From NCBI RefSeq assembly GCF_000003815.2, contig NC_049984.1:24857672-24921671 (forward strand): DNA of 64,000 nt, read 5' to 3'. Below are positions 1 through 11,839 of this stretch, in pieces. Below the pieces are notes generated by a model that searched no databases, was not told the DNA's origin, and saw nothing but the letters and a program-made list of their open reading frames with translations. A program made the translations under genes and the position numbers. Positions within the stretch are counted from its first letter, which is position 1; every line of letters starts with the position of its first letter. This stretch comes from Branchiostoma floridae. Taxonomy: Eukaryota > Chordata > Leptocardii > Amphioxiformes > Branchiostomatidae.

Positions 1-1550
1 GTTTTTTGCGTCCCAAATTTGAAATATTCTAGAACTAAGAAATCTCAGATTTACTACCACTTTTTGACAATTTTTGACACTTTTGTGTCATTATTTCACG
101 TTTGCAACGTAAAGGATTAGCCTACAAAACATTCCGCTCTAGGCATGCTGTAACCTGTTGACCTCCCTAGTTAGACCCTTCTGTTTGTAAGCAACAGAAT
201 GCTTGCCACCAGTAGGTCCCCCGGGGTGGGGTAATCAGTTAGCACATGGCAGACTGGAGATAAAGAACACAATGGAGAATTTTTTCTTTGGAAACACCCA
301 TATCCAATCATTCTAAAATAGCATATAATCATGAACTTATTAGTCTAATTTGTTGGGTATCAACAAGCTGGGGTCATATTCCCTTCAAAACTGCAAGAAA
401 CCTTGTACAGAAAACTAATCTACTGTGCTCAGAGGAAATTGTCAACTGGCCCCCCACTGGGAAGCCAGGCTGATAAGAAACACCAGCCAGGCAGTGACCA
501 GGCCTGTGCCCATCTGTTTGTTGGAAGATCACAATTTGTATACATGCTTATTTGGTGCAATGATGTCGTAGCATCTCTCCGTGAATATTTTATGCAATGC
601 TATAGGGTTTATTGAACTAACAATGTAAAGAAAAAGTAGGAAAAGCTACTTTTTGTTTTGTTCAAATACTCCTTAGTATGCAAGGGGAGTTGAAGGGACG
701 TACAATTAGAGCCCTGTATTCGAGGAGGTACCTTGAGCACGCACGTTTCAACAGCCTCATTACTCAGATAGGGGCCAACTTACACACAAGCTGTGCATCG
801 GAATAAAAGCTTCAACTGACATCCTCACCCAAACACTGTAACGTTTCATTGATAGCTAAGAACTGAAGACAAATGTTTCAGACGAAAAACTGATTTCAAA
901 GATTCTGTGATAGATTGTTCTTTTTGAAAGGATAAAAAACGTTGCCAAAAACAAAGACTACAAGAGTTAGATATCCGATCTTTAAGCATGCCTTAAAGGC
1001 GTGTGTTTAAGGTTTCCTCACTATACTTTTCACACTCACTGTAAAAAAGCTTTTAAAGCTCCTTGCTTTAAGGAATGCTTATATGTCAAATTTCGCACAA
1101 TGAAACATTCAAAGCCTTCATCAACAAAGACAAAATACATAATTCGTCGCTGAAAAAAAAGTAAAAACTGGTTGCCGCAATCGTGGTTGAATTTCAAAAG
1201 ATTTATTCTGTGAAAAGGAATTGCTTAGTCTGAATCATTGCGAGCTGGTGTAGATGAAACAAGGGAATTGATGAATTCGTTAGTTTGATGATCTGACTAC
1301 ACGACATTGTTTAGATCCCTTGGTTATTCCGTTGTAATCCATACATGGATGTTTCCCTGATTCGTGTCAAACACAATTTTTGTCGCTTTGTTTCGTGCGA
1401 TGTGTGTTTACAAAGAAAGTGGCAGGAAGAGCAAGAAGAACGAAACAAGGCTTAGCGCAAGGGAACTGTTGATAATACCCTGCCAACAAATTTGTTCCTT
1501 TGTTAGGCAAAGGAAATAAAATCATGTGTTATGTATAAATATAAGGTCGG
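1..1550. other. Intergenic, no gene recognised
   Basis: AT-rich sequence without a recognisable exon, RNA gene or transposon terminus. The two short open frames near 288-615 lack splice context and resemble no family I know. Confidence 0.5.
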
Positions 1551-1558
1551 TAGGTAGA

Positions 1559-1730
1559 GATGGTATCTCACTGCACTTGAGGCGCCGGTGCGGCACTGCG
1601 GAGTTAGTTCACTGCGGTACTGTTGTGTTATTTTCGCCTATTTGTTATAATCTAGATATTGCGTGATACGTAAAAGTATGACTTAGAAGACAACAAAATG
1701 CACAAAACGTAAGAAAATTTTACTAGAATT
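1559..1730 (-). mobile_element. Partial MITE, same family as 19556-19790
   Basis: Begins with a terminal motif reading ATCTCACTGCACTTGAGG and GCCGGTGCGG. The following AAAAGTATGACTTAGAAGAC segment matches, in inverted orientation, the element at 19556-19790. Only one terminus is seen here; similarity fades after about 1730, so this is a truncated copy. 1731-2160 holds nothing I recognise. Confidence 0.6.
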
Positions 1731-2162
1731 TAAAAGAAGAACGAAAACAAGTCGAATTGTGGGGGATTCGTTTATGATTTCCTACGGATATGATTTTGTT
1801 CATTTGATATTTATAAATTTTCTGGGGCTTTGACCGGGGGTAACCTGTGTGGCTGGTGAAATTTACACCATACCCCAGATGGTCTTCAGTTTTTCATCAA
1901 ATTTCCTGACGCAAATAAACGATTTAATATGCACGGAGCATTTGCATATACGTCATAAATAGCGAAATGCAGTTATCAATGCGATATTTGGCGGTGTTGT
2001 ATATCAAAGAAAAGAAAATTCTCTTCAGTTACAAAGCACACATTGTTTTTCTATTTCATTCGATGGAAAAGATTTTGGAAGTCTGATCACTTTTATTCTT
2101 AAAAGCTATGGCATATAACACGTTATCATATGAAATAAATCACACTACATGAAGAAGTTGTG

Positions 2163-2465
2163 GGTTCGTGTGGCACAATCGGTAGGGTGTTCGATTCACA
2201 GCCCAAAGGTTCTGGGTTCGATTCCGTTGATGTGCCACTGATCTTGTGCCCTTGGGAGAGGCAGCTAACATGGCTTTCTTCACTTCACTCAGGTGAAAAT
2301 GAGTACCTAGCTTTGCTTAGGACCGTCCTCGGATAGGACGTTACATGGAGGTCCCGTGTTTGGGGAGAGCCACACCTCGTGCACGTTGAAGAATCCACAA
2401 CACTTATCGAAAAGAGTAGGGGACCTTCCCGGTGTAAGTGGTTCAAATAAATCTTTCTAAGAGAG
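2163..2465 (+). repeat. tRNA-derived SINE
   Basis: A pol III-like head contains an A box (TGGCACAATCGG, 2171-2182) and a perfect B box (GGTTCGATTCC, 2215-2225). A ~230-bp body follows with TTGTGCCCTTGGGAGAGGC and TTCACTCAGGTGAAAATG, ending in an AATAAATCTT-like tail. The body recurs on the minus strand at 48185-48320. Acceptor-stem pairing is inconsistent with a working tRNA, so this is called a SINE. Confidence 0.75.
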
Positions 2466-3062
2466 TCAGATGCCTTTCATCAGTGACTGTGAAGCCACAT
2501 ATTTTTGACTAGTTTTGCTTCTAAATCACAAACACACAGCTACAGACGGAACCCCAAATCAACAAATCTTATTGGCATTTGAACAATGAATATCGTTAAG
2601 TTTATTGCAAATTCTTGCCCGTGGGCTAATTGCAGGTAACATGAGAGATTAAAACAGTGTCACAAGTGTCTACTCTAGTCTGGAACTTGTAAAAGCTAAC
2701 TCTAGATCCTGGGTTATTGGTTCGACTCCTTTTTGAAGACAGTGAAAGACGAAAGATGTCACCGTTTCTTTTATGAGTGGGTTTTGTGATGTTAGAGGGA
2801 GAACTGTTTTCTTTTTGTCAGTGAACAATAGACTTGTCAAACAGACCTAACTTGGCTGGCTTTTTTCTTCGCTAAACCAAGTCTTTTTTTATTTCACCTC
2901 TTCTGCGGTTCGCCCTCTAAAAGTCAGGTGGTGGCCACCTGCTCGGAGTCTGGCCTTTGGAGGAGAGGAGACAGTGTGCAGATGCAGCAGCGCCTCCTAC
3001 CAGGTGTTATGTGAACTGCACATTTTAGACCGTGTTCTGAACAAATGAATCTTGCTATCTGC
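2466..3062. other. Intergenic, nothing recognised
   Basis: No convincing coding exon, RNA gene or repeat terminus could be supported in this stretch. Confidence 0.4.
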
Positions 3063-3493
3063 AGGGCAATGACCCCTAATTGACGGCTGCGCAGAAGGTC
3101 CCCGGTGAGTCCCCACAGGATTGATTTTTAAAAGTATCAGAAGATGTGTTTTTCTTTGGAAATGTTGGCATCTTGGAGCTAAATTCTACAGGTAAGGGTT
3201 GTAGGTTTTTTATTATGTCGAAAAAAACAGACTTTTAAGCCTGTTTTGGGTGCCTGGAGCACTAGAAAGAAGTTTGTTATGTAGCTGTCATTGTAGTGCC
3301 AGATGGGGTCAAAGGTCACCGAGTTGCATTTGGATGCAAATCACCGGTCAGAAAGTTCCGAAAAGTTGAGAATGGACATTTTAGAAGCCGGGCTACCCTC
3401 TCAATGTTAGTTTTTCGAGAACGAAACGTCAGGTAGGTGACTTTTGACAGCTTCTATTTGCCATTAAATGCATTATAAGGATAGGGAAGACAT

Positions 3494-4226
3494 NNNNNNN
3501 NNNNNNNNNNNNNNNNNNNNNNNNNNNNNNNNNNNNNNNNNNNNNNNNNNNNNNNNNNNNNNNNNNNNNNNNNNNNNNNNNNNNNNNNNNNNNNNNNNNN
3601 NNNNNNNNNNNNNNNNNNNNNNNNNNNNNNNNNNNNNNNNNNNNNNNNNNNNNNNNNNNNNNNNNNNNNNNNNNNNNNNNNNNNNNNNNNNNNNNNNNNN
3701 NNNNNNNNNNNNNNNNNNNNNNNNNNNNNNNNNNNNNNNNNNNNNNNNNNNNNNNNNNNNNNNNNNNNNNNNNNNNNNNNNNNNNNNNNNNNNNNNNNNN
3801 NNNNNNNNNNNNNNNNNNNNNNNNNNNNNNNNNNNNNNNNNNNNNNNNNNNNNNNNNNNNNNNNNNNNNNNNNNNNNNNNNNNNNNNNNNNNNNNNNNNN
3901 NNNNNNNNNNNNNNNNNNNNNNNNNNNNNNNNNNNNNNNNNNNNNNNNNNNNNNNNNNNNNNNNNNNNNNNNNNNNNNNNNNNNNNNNNNNNNNNNNNNN
4001 NNNNNNNNNNNNNNNNNNNNNNNNNNNNNNNNNNNNNNNNNNNNNNNNNNNNNNNNNNNNNNNNNNNNNNNNNNNNNNNNNNNNNNNNNNNNNNNNNNNN
4101 NNNNNNNNNNNNNNNNNNNNNNNNNNNNNNNNNNNNNNNNNNNNNNNNNNNNNNNNNNNNNNNNNNNNNNNNNNNNNNNNNNNNNNNNNNNNNNNNNNNN
4201 NNNNNNNNNNNNNNNNNNNNNNNNNN
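3494..4226. other. Assembly gap (N)
   Basis: 733 N. Flanking repeat phase suggests it hides most of the first 1.33-kb tandem unit. Open frames crossing the gap are meaningless. Confidence 0.99.
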
Positions 4227-5477
4227 CTGCCAAACCTTGAGGAAAGTCCTCTGACACCTGCCATGAGATCCATTCCCCTGGGAGCATTCTTGGTCAGAAA
4301 GCTTTGAAACTTGGGATAATGTTTGAAAACTCTTACTCGCATCATGCGAAATGATTGAAACTTGTCAATTCTCAAGTTCGGGCCCCTACAAGGGCAATGA
4401 CCCCTAATTGACGGCTGCGCAGAAGGTCCCCGGTGAGTCCCCTCAGGATTGATTTTTAAAAGTATCAGAAGATGTGTTTTTCTTTGGAAATGTTGGCATC
4501 TTGGAGCTGTATTCTACAGGTAAGGGTTGTAGGTTTTTTATTATGTCGAAAAAAACAGACTTTTAAGCCTGTTTTGGGTGCCTGGAACACTAGAAAGAAG
4601 TTTGTTATGTAGCTGTCATTGTAGTGCCAGATGGGGTCAAAGGTCACCGAGTTGCGTTTGGATGCAAATCACCGGTCAGAAAGTTCCGAAAAGTTGAGAA
4701 TGGACATTTTAGAAGCCGGGCTACCCTCTCAATGTTAGTTTTTCGAGAACGAAACGTCAGGTAGGTGACTTTTGACAGCTTCCATTTGCCATTAAATGCA
4801 TTATAAGGATAGGGAAGACATGATTGGTGGTCACTGCTCTGCCATGTTCGGCAGGGTAGTCAAGTTCAAAATTAGCAGGTGTCAAGACACTTCAAGTGAT
4901 GCGGGAAGGGTTGTCAAGCATTGTCACAAGTTTTAAAGACTTCACGGAGACCCTACTCCAAGGATTGGTCCCCAGGGAGCACAGGTGTCAGGAGGGATGT
5001 GGTAAGGTTTGTGGCTTTGGTTAGACTTCATATTGTTTAGCAAAAAGTGGCACAAACAGGGGAAAATGGTAAAATCTGCTCACCCTGTCATAATGGGACT
5101 ACTCTCCATCAGTTTAGACACCAAAATTTGTATCTAAATGCTGTTAGACCACACTTTGGAGCAGATGATGAGAGTGCATAGAATGAGGGGGGGGGGGTAG
5201 GTGTGTCCTTTGGGGCTTATATATCATTGGGGGCCAATATGTTCCCAAAAATTGGTTATATGGGCAAAAGAAAGGCTTTACCTGACTCAACTGACTGAAA
5301 TTTCTTGAGAAATTCTGCCATATTAGTGGTTTTGGGCCTGATTTCTTACTTTCTGTACCTTTTATTGATAATGTAATATGCACTCTCATAAAATGCTTCA
5401 AAGTCTAACCTGGCAGCTTTTCAATACAACTTTAGGTGTGTAAATGGTGGGAGAATACTTTCCTTATGCTAGAAAGA

Positions 5478-5713
5478 TCAGCTTTTAACTTTTTCTTCAG
5501 TTTGTGTCACTTTTTGGTTAATGCTATGGAGCCTATCAAATGCCTCAAACCACTGCCAAAGCCTTGAGGAAAGTCCTCTGACACCTGCCATGAGATCCAT
5601 TCCCCTGGGAGCATTCTTGGTCAGAAAGCTTTGAAACTTGGGATAATGTTTGAAAACTCTTACTCGCATCATGCGAAATGATTGAAACTTGTCAATTCTC
5701 AAGTTCGGGCCCC
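5478..5713 (-). other. Unrecognised short ORF inside tandem unit
   Basis: The minus strand reads about 75 residues that look more protein-like than background (starting near LRIDKFQSFRMMRVRVFKHY and containing RLWQWFEAFDRLHSINQ). An acceptor-like TTGCCCTTGTAG lies just upstream, and the N-terminal half is duplicated at about 4375-4227 beside the gap. I do not recognise the family. It may be an exon of a duplicated gene fragment or part of a transposon. Confidence 0.25.
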
Positions 5714-6238
5714 TACAAGGGCAATGACCCCTAATTGACGGCTGCGCAGAAGGTCCCCGGTGAGTCCCCACAGGATTGATTTTTAAAAGTATCAGAAGAT
5801 GTGTTTTTCTTTGGAAATGTTGGCATCTTGGAGCTAAATTCTACAGGTAAGGGTTGTAGGTTTTTTATTATGTCGAAAAAAACAGACTTTTAAGCCTGTT
5901 TTGGGTGCCTGGAGCACTAGAAAGAAGTTTGTTATGTAGCTGTCATTGTAGTGCCAGATGGGGTCAAAGGTCACCGAGTTGCATTTGGATGCAAATCACC
6001 GGTCAGAAAGTTCCGAAAAGTTGAGAATGGACATTTTAGAAGCCGGGCTACCCTCTCAATGTTAGTTTTTCGAGAACGAAACGTCAGGTAGGTGACTTTT
6101 GACAGCTTCTATTTGCCATTAAATGCATTATAAGGATAGGGAAGACATGATTGGTGGTCACTGCTCTGCAAGCGCGATGCCATTGTGGGATCAAATAGCG
6201 CCTCTGGCGGCCCTCCCACTGATTTCTCCGAATATTCA

Positions 6239-6735
6239 CTTAGCAAGTAAATTTTATGGATGACATCCTATACAGAGTGCAATAATAGTGAGATAGCGTG
6301 AAAAAAAAACAAGATGGGTAAATAAACACGATGGCTAAATTTTCAATAATAAACCATAAACGTCGTAACAAGATTTGAAGTGACAAAAAGTGGCATCACA
6401 ACTAACAAGGCATTCATTCTGCATTAAAGAAGTGAACTACTGTAGTAAAAATGACACTATTGTATCACTTGCCAATTTGGCAACTATACTTATGGCTTCC
6501 ATATTGGTGGCACTTCTACAACTAACCAACAAGTTTCACTACTGCAACTATAGCCATGGCTACCTCCCTAGTGTCACTTCTACAAGTATGATTATTAGGC
6601 TACAACACAACATGTTTGCGTATTTTGGTCTGTCTAGCCATCCCCGAAGACGCAAAAAGTCTTGTTTTTTTTTTCTGAAATCAGGCGAAAATTAATGAGC
6701 GCGCTGATGTCATCCATAAAAGTTACTTGCTGTGG
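6239..6735. mobile_element. Non-autonomous DNA transposon with terminal inverted repeats
   Basis: The left end AGCAAGTAAATTTTATGGAT-GACATC is answered at about 6706-6731 by GATGTCATCCATAAAAGTTA-CTTGCT, giving a ~25-bp terminal inverted repeat around a ~490-bp body. The left end recurs at 23950-24060 and the internal part at 25830-26045. The internal open frame at 6390-6695 is transposon sequence without a recognised domain. Confidence 0.75.
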
Positions 6736-6977
6736 CCTCAGGTTGTCCTCATGTAAACTTTCAAGAAACGTACGGAAAACCCTAAAGTAGACAAAATCCC
6801 AAAGCAATGTAGATAGCCGCCTTGGCGCCAGAGGTTTGTTTTAAACTAGATTGTCCATACTCTCCATGCAGAGGTTAGAATGAGAGATTGGTGCGGTAAT
6901 ACCTACTACTGATTGGCATCCGTCTTCTGACAGCTCCCTTTCTAATGAAGGAAAGGGATCAAAATAAGATACCGATA

Positions 6978-7453
6978 CAGTCGAACCTGCCCGAGCGACC
7001 ACCTCTTCTCAGCGACCACCTGGCCTTTACGACCGCTTTTTCTCGGTCCCGAATTTTTTTCCCATTGACGTAAGAATTAAGCGACCTCTTCACAACGACC
7101 ACCTGGCCAACGCGACCGCGACCGCCAAAAACTTGGAACAAATCTCTGCCCATAACGACCGTGTCACTTTCAAATCTTGAGGTGTCATCGATTTTCAATG
7201 ATAACTAGCGCGGTTTTGTGCCGAATTCGGCCAGTTTGCGTCGGATTTTGACTACCATTGCGATGTTATGTTCAAAATAAAGATGGCGGCGGATGTACGT
7301 GCGTGTGTTTGCTATTTGTCATTAAACACAACGGAAACTATTCGTACTATGCATCGGGCTTATTGTGGGTCGATACTCTTCTAACCGACCACCTGACCAA
7401 ATCGACCGCTTTTGCCCGGTCCCCCGGTTGGTCGTCTTGGGCAGGTTTGACTG
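6978..7453. mobile_element. Tc1/mariner-type (pogo/Tigger-like) MITE with TA duplication
   Basis: The element opens with CAGTCGAACCTGCCCGAGCG and closes with GGGCAGGTTTGACTG, near-complementary termini. It is flanked on both sides by TA (6976-6977 and 7454-7455), the target duplication of the Tc1/mariner/pogo superfamily. The 476-bp body is full of short CGACCACCTG-like subrepeats and carries no transposase, so it is non-autonomous. Confidence 0.8.
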
Positions 7454-7455
7454 TA

Positions 7456-8510
7456 TGTTGTTTTTCTGTCTACCTGGAGAATAACAGGAGGTGCCCTAGC
7501 ATAATTGTGAAAACTCTGTTCTTCAAAAAAGCTTGAGGTCATTATGTGTAAGCATATTTCAATGCAAAAACAGCAGTGTGCATGGACTTGGTTTTTTTAC
7601 CTTTCTAATCAGAATAGTCAGTGGCAACAAACACGGTTTACTTATGCATGATAAGATATGCAGAAAACCTATGAAAAAAATGATACCATCTTAGGACGGG
7701 TGCCATCTTAGGGCACCTACCGTTAGTTTCCAGAAATTACAAGTAGTTGTATTTCACCAGATCTAGATAAGACTTGCCATGGGTTCTTCATTCACAACCA
7801 GGATCTACATTTTTTATACAATCAACAGCCGGAAGTTTCGGTGACTGTACGTCTACGGTACTGACGGACTTGTACTTTTCCACACTTCAGCTAGATGTCG
7901 CTGCTACCTATGTGATCCCTAACGTGCGGTATTGCCATACGTTTACGTTTAGGAACGAACTTTGGACCGATTGGGACTAACTATGCGGTTCAAAATTGTC
8001 AAACATGCGATTCCAAATGTTAAGTATTGCCATATGTACAAGAAAGTAATAGTTGTTGTCATATATACAAAATAGATAATGTCCAACAGACAGAAATTTA
8101 AAAAAAAACAGTTAGCATACATGCGGTCCCAAACATACCGATAACTTTACTGCTTCCCATACACATTTGTTGACTCAAGTTCTATCAGGACCATTCAAAT
8201 AACGCGGTCTGTGTCTATGTGTGCGCTCAGCTACTGAATCATCTAGCGTCCTTTCAGTACATGTACTTCAAGTTTGCTTAACTTTTATCAACCTGTCATT
8301 GTCTGACTTGCTGTACTAGTTGTAAGTTGGCGTTTCTCCTATTTTTCCCGCCCCCACATCGACATTGTCGCCAGTTGACATTACATGTTTTGAGTGTCAG
8401 TAGGAGAAGTGTTTGTGTTTGAATAGGTGCATGTGCCAAATGAGCTGTGACTAAGCTCACCATTACAGACGCATTAGTGTGTGTACTAAAACACAATACA
8501 GTACATCATT
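7456..8510. other. Intergenic, no gene recognised
   Basis: No recognisable exon or repeat terminus. A phrase repeated locally (GGTTCAAAATTG and GCGATTCCAAATG, about 7985-8150) suggests decayed repeat sequence. Confidence 0.4.
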
Positions 8511-8514
8511 TGTA

Positions 8515-8753
8515 ACAAGGGGAGTTACATTCAAAACAAGACCACAGCATGTCCAATACAGCAGGTGCAAGAGTCGGAAGTTCTGCTGCAGTGTCAAGAA
8601 AAGCCAACAGGGGGCCCAAACTTGACTTTTTCCAAGATCAAACCACATACCAAATATCACCAGAATCGATCAAAATCTTTTTGATGTATGCTAACCACAA
8701 ATATATCTGAAGCACGGACACACACACGCGAGCGCGTGCAAGCACGCACGCGC

Positions 8754-8785
<32 letters not shown>

Positions 8786-8935
8786 ACTCGGATACAAACA
8801 CACTCAAACACAGAAAGAGAGAGAGAGACACACACACACGCACACAACCACACATTTCCTCAAGAACACATACACGCACACAAACACATACACAGTAAAC
8901 CGAAAACAATACATTGTAGCTGCATTTTTCGTGGA
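8515..8935 (+). repeat. Dispersed repeat with CA-rich tail
   Basis: Carries the phrase set ACAAGACCACAGCATGTCC, CAGGGGGCCCAAACTTG, CATACCAAATATCACCAGAA and then a CA microsatellite (about 8725-8890). The same ordered phrases recur at 18770-19290, 24800-25210, 27750-28100 and partly at 54985-55150, so the CA tract looks like the tail of a multicopy element. Confidence 0.75.
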
Positions 8936-9855
8936 GGTAAAAAAGAATACAAGTTACGTGTAGAGGCTGGAGTCAAAATGCCATCTTCATCCACCAATTT
9001 TTTTCATGTCGAATAGATTCTATAGACTCTGTAGCTGGGCATAAAACGTCATTATAGAGAATTTGTGATCATTCGATTAAATGGATGACGTCTACGAGCG
9101 TATCAATTTTAGTGCCATCTTTCTTCACAATACAGTATTGTAACCCAACACGCTTGAGTGGCTCCATGAGCCTTGTTTTGCGGTGAATCCTTAGTAAATA
9201 AAAAAAAGTTCTTGAATTGCCCATACTCTGAATCGTACAAAGCTACGGTAAAATCAGTAAGTATATACTGCACATGTAGCATTAGTTGCAAAAAAAATAT
9301 CGTAAAAATGATACTGTCCTAGAAAGCCAACTTTCATTCCAAAGATAAAGAAGAAGGCGTGAAAGAAAAAGAAGAATGCAATGGTCTGTATGTACCATAG
9401 TGTTTGGTGAACATATCTGATCAGTTTGATTTTATAATGACCTTTACTTCGACGATTTTGATGATTGGTTTTTATTGGAACATTTAAAATAACAGTCTCG
9501 CGGCTAACTAGGTGTATACATGTATATAATGTAGTAAGTTGAATTGCTGTTGTTGGCATCCGTCTGTCTCGGACGACAAGGGTACGCAAACAGGGTGGGT
9601 TTAAGGCGACCCGTCTGCCTGGCCTGCACTTGGGTTTTTAAGGTAAGGGAGGGGTGTGCACTTCTTTCTCCACCCTCTCGTCCACTGGTGCACTAAGTCC
9701 TACAGGTGCAACTTATGTAAGACGGCCCCAGTAGATGCAGGTCTGTTGTTTGTTGTTTCCGTCTCCTAGGAGGACTTCCGACCAAGGATGTATTAAAGGG
9801 GTTCCTCCTACACCTGACTCGTGTGTCATGGCGGATGCGTCATGCCCGAACATGC
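8936..9855. other. Intergenic, no gene recognised
   Basis: No supported exon or repeat terminus. Short frames here lack family resemblance. Confidence 0.4.
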
Positions 9856-9859
9856 CCCT

Positions 9860-9975
9860 ATGGCCTGTTACCGCCACAAAGGCCTGTCACCGCCACAAAG
9901 GCCTGTCACCGCCACATAGGCGGTGCTCTTGGGCCTGAGACCAACGCGCTGCCGATTGCACCATGCGGCCCCACA
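9860..9975 (-). repeat. 19-bp tandem repeat beside a tRNA-like SINE head
   Basis: About 9862-9918 carries GGCCTGTCACCGCCACAAA three times. Immediately downstream, the minus strand has an A box-like TGGTGCAATCGGCAGCGCG. No B box was found, so the tRNA relationship is tentative. Confidence 0.4.
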
Positions 9976-10144
9976 AGCTGAATTGCACTGTTCACAAAAG
10001 CAATACAATTCGTGCTTAGTCGATAACCTTTATTTTCGTTCGCACGCTCGCATCAGTTCAGCCGCCACGCAATGTCGAGAGTTCTTTGCAGTTTTCTTGT
10101 CCTTCCGCGAGAGAAAGTAGTCCGTTCAATGACGTTTTCACCTG

Positions 10145-10181
10145 GGGCGTGGTTTGCACCAGGGGAACTTTAGACACGCCC
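10145..10181 (+). promoter_or_regulatory. Duplicated proximal element with opposed GC/CACCC boxes (copy 1)
   Basis: GGGCGTGGTTTGCACCAGGGG followed by ACACGCCC places two inverted KLF/Sp-type boxes (CCACGCCC on one strand, ACACGCCC on the other) around TTGCACCAGGGG. It lies 143 bp upstream of the first PLAC8-like ATG. The same layout recurs at 12546-12582 upstream of the second copy, suggesting conserved regulatory sequence. Factor binding is an inference. Confidence 0.55.
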
Positions 10182-10323
10182 TTAGAGACCGTTGGAAGAG
10201 TATTGTCCAAAGTAGCGCACACCCTTCTCACATTCACCAGAAGGTTTTACAGGACATCGGCGAAGTCTGGATTTGTTCTCTTCGTTTCCTACGGCCACAC
10301 GAAATCCTACAACTTAGTACAAG

Positions 10324-10692
10324 ATGGGAGATGCAAGCCAAGCCGTCGCCCTATCCGGCAAGAGCAGCTGGAAGGTGGACATGTTCAGCTGCTTCGACAA
10401 CTTCGGTCTGTGCTGTATGACATTCTGCTGCCCGTGTGTGACGGCGGGCAAGAACGCCGAGGCCGCCGGGGAAGACTGCTTCAGGTTCGGCCTGCTTTCC
10501 ATGATGGGTCCGATCGGGATGTACAGCATGGCCTACACACGTACGAAGATCGCCGAGAAGGAAGGCATCCCCGCCGACTTCACAACCAACATGATGATCT
10601 ACGGCGCTGTTCCGTTGTGCGCTCTCATTCAAGAGGCACAACAAGTTGAGGGCGCCAAGCCACCTGCTCAAGGGCAGATGAGTCGGGATTAG
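10324..10692 (+). CDS. PLAC8/cornifelin-like cysteine-rich protein, copy 1
   Basis: A complete 122-residue protein of the PLAC8 (cornifelin, onzin) family, small cysteine-rich membrane-associated proteins with varied reported roles in metal handling, growth and differentiation. The diagnostic block is CFDNFGLCCMTFCCPC (residues 22-37), containing the CC-CPC core, followed by VTAGKNAEAAGEDC. A second hydrophobic part (LSMMGPIGMYSMAY) and a C-terminal VPLCALIQEAQQ match the family layout and size (about 100-190 aa). The ATG in ACAAGATGG fits the second copy's start exactly. The coding region is a single exon. The paralogue at 15599 is about 75% identical and shares flanks. The cellular role cannot be read from the sequence. 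Confidence 0.9.
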   Translation: MGDASQAVALSGKSSWKVDMFSCFDNFGLCCMTFCCPCVTAGKNAEAAGEDCFRFGLLSMMGPIGMYSMAYTRTKIAEKEGIPADFTTNMMIYGAVPLCALIQEAQQVEGAKPPAQGQMSRD

Positions 10693-11460
10693 GTGTGCCA
10701 ACGGTCGGCAGAGAAGTTTGATAGTTTGTTCGTTTGTTTGTTTGTTTGCTTGCTTGTTTGTTTGGAAGCTCAACTTTACTGGTATTACGGGACAACAACC
10801 ACGGGACTACGATGGAGGAAGGGGGACCAAACGACGTTTTCGTGAGACCTACAACTAGCCAAAAATGTACCAAATTTGAACTTCACTGAGAGAGGGAGAG
10901 AGACACAAAATGACACAGACTGGACAAAAATTCTTGAGGATATGATACGGACTTTCTACGAAAGGAGAACTATGCCAGTATGCGAGGTAGGAGTGATTAT
11001 TCAACGTTAACTACACAAAAAAAACGGGACCAAAATTGAACCTCATTAAGGGATACAGAGAGAGACAAAACAACACAGACGAGACAACAATTCAAAACGA
11101 AAATATTGACTTTCTCGGAAAGTAGAATTGGACCAACTTCGGTGCTGTATTCACTTGCAGCGACCAAATCCTCGGGACTTAGCAACCACGCCAAACTCAC
11201 CACAAACATTCCGAGCTCCAAAGGAACCCGGACACCTGATACCGTAATGTTGGAACGCTTTGTGTACAGACAATAAGCGAATAGACTTTTCATTAGCTTG
11301 TAGTGAAACAAAACACCTTCTTTTGTGGTAGAATAGAAAAGCCCGTTTGACCACGCCTTGACACTGTATACAGCCACCCATTTAGAGTTCATAATGAAGT
11401 CAGCTCTGTTTTTGCAAAACGTTTTTATTTTATTTGCACGCATTTGTTTTGAGCTTCACA
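10693..11460 (+). other. 3' flank/UTR of PLAC8 copy 1, conserved with copy 2
   Basis: Patches such as CATTCCGAGCTC, GGACACCTGA, GTGGTAGAATAGAA and TTTGACCACGCC recur in the same order at 16240-16420 downstream of the second gene. The duplicated unit therefore includes the 3' UTR or downstream DNA. No clear AATAAA signal was found. Confidence 0.65.
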
Positions 11461-11633
11461 GATGAACAATATAATCAAATTAACATGGCCTAATAATGTT
11501 AAGGATTGACATTAGTGTTGGGCTGCACAGTAGAGGGCTCAAACGATTATAGGTTCCATTAAACACTTGAAAATTCTTCTTCTTAAAAATTTTGGTTTAA
11601 TATATGGAGACCTGTTATAGTTAGAGGGAACTA

Positions 11634-11838
11634 CTCTCCAAGCAGAGGTTAGCCCCTGCTGTTTTTTTAACGTTTTTTTAGTCGTTTTTATCGGGCTTTC
11701 TATTTTTTTTTTAATATCTTGCTGTGTCAAAACCTTTGGCTTGCGTACTTCAAGAAAAATGACAAAATAGAAAGCCCGATAAAAAAGACTAAAAAAACGT
11801 TTAATAACAGCCGGAGCCTAACCTCTGCTTGGAGAGTA
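11634..11838. mobile_element. MITE with CTCTCCAAGCAGAGGTTAG termini
   Basis: CTCTCCAAGCAGAGGTTAG at the left is mirrored by CTAACCTCTGCTTGGAGAG at the right, and inner sequences (TATCGGGCTTTCTATTTT and AAAATAGAAAGCCCGATA) also pair, so nearly the whole ~205 bp folds back. TA is present on both sides, but other copies do not confirm a TA target. Relatives lie at 57396-57475 and 57674-57862. Confidence 0.8.
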
Positions 11839-11839
11839 A

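Larger units (their letters stand above)
3063..6168. repeat. 1.33-kb tandem duplication, about 2.3 copies
   Basis: The phrase GGCAATGACCCCTAATTGAC recurs near 3065, 4394 and 5720, and GGGAAGACAT recurs near 3485, 4812 and 6138, giving a period of about 1326-1330 bp. The repeated 430-bp core is nearly identical in all three positions. The first unit is mostly lost in the 733-bp gap, the second is complete, and the third stops near 6168 where sequence identity ends abruptly. The gap sits inside the repeat, so copy number may be misassembled. Confidence 0.85.

Noticed and set aside
2163-2235. A functional tRNA gene
   Set aside because: A and B boxes are present, but acceptor and T stems do not pair in register, and the sequence continues into a repeated body found elsewhere, so it is a SINE.
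3454-4375. Open frames of about 280-300 residues across 3494-4226
   Set aside because: They consist mostly of unknown residues from the N gap; the same applies at 52094-52518 and 55554-55663.
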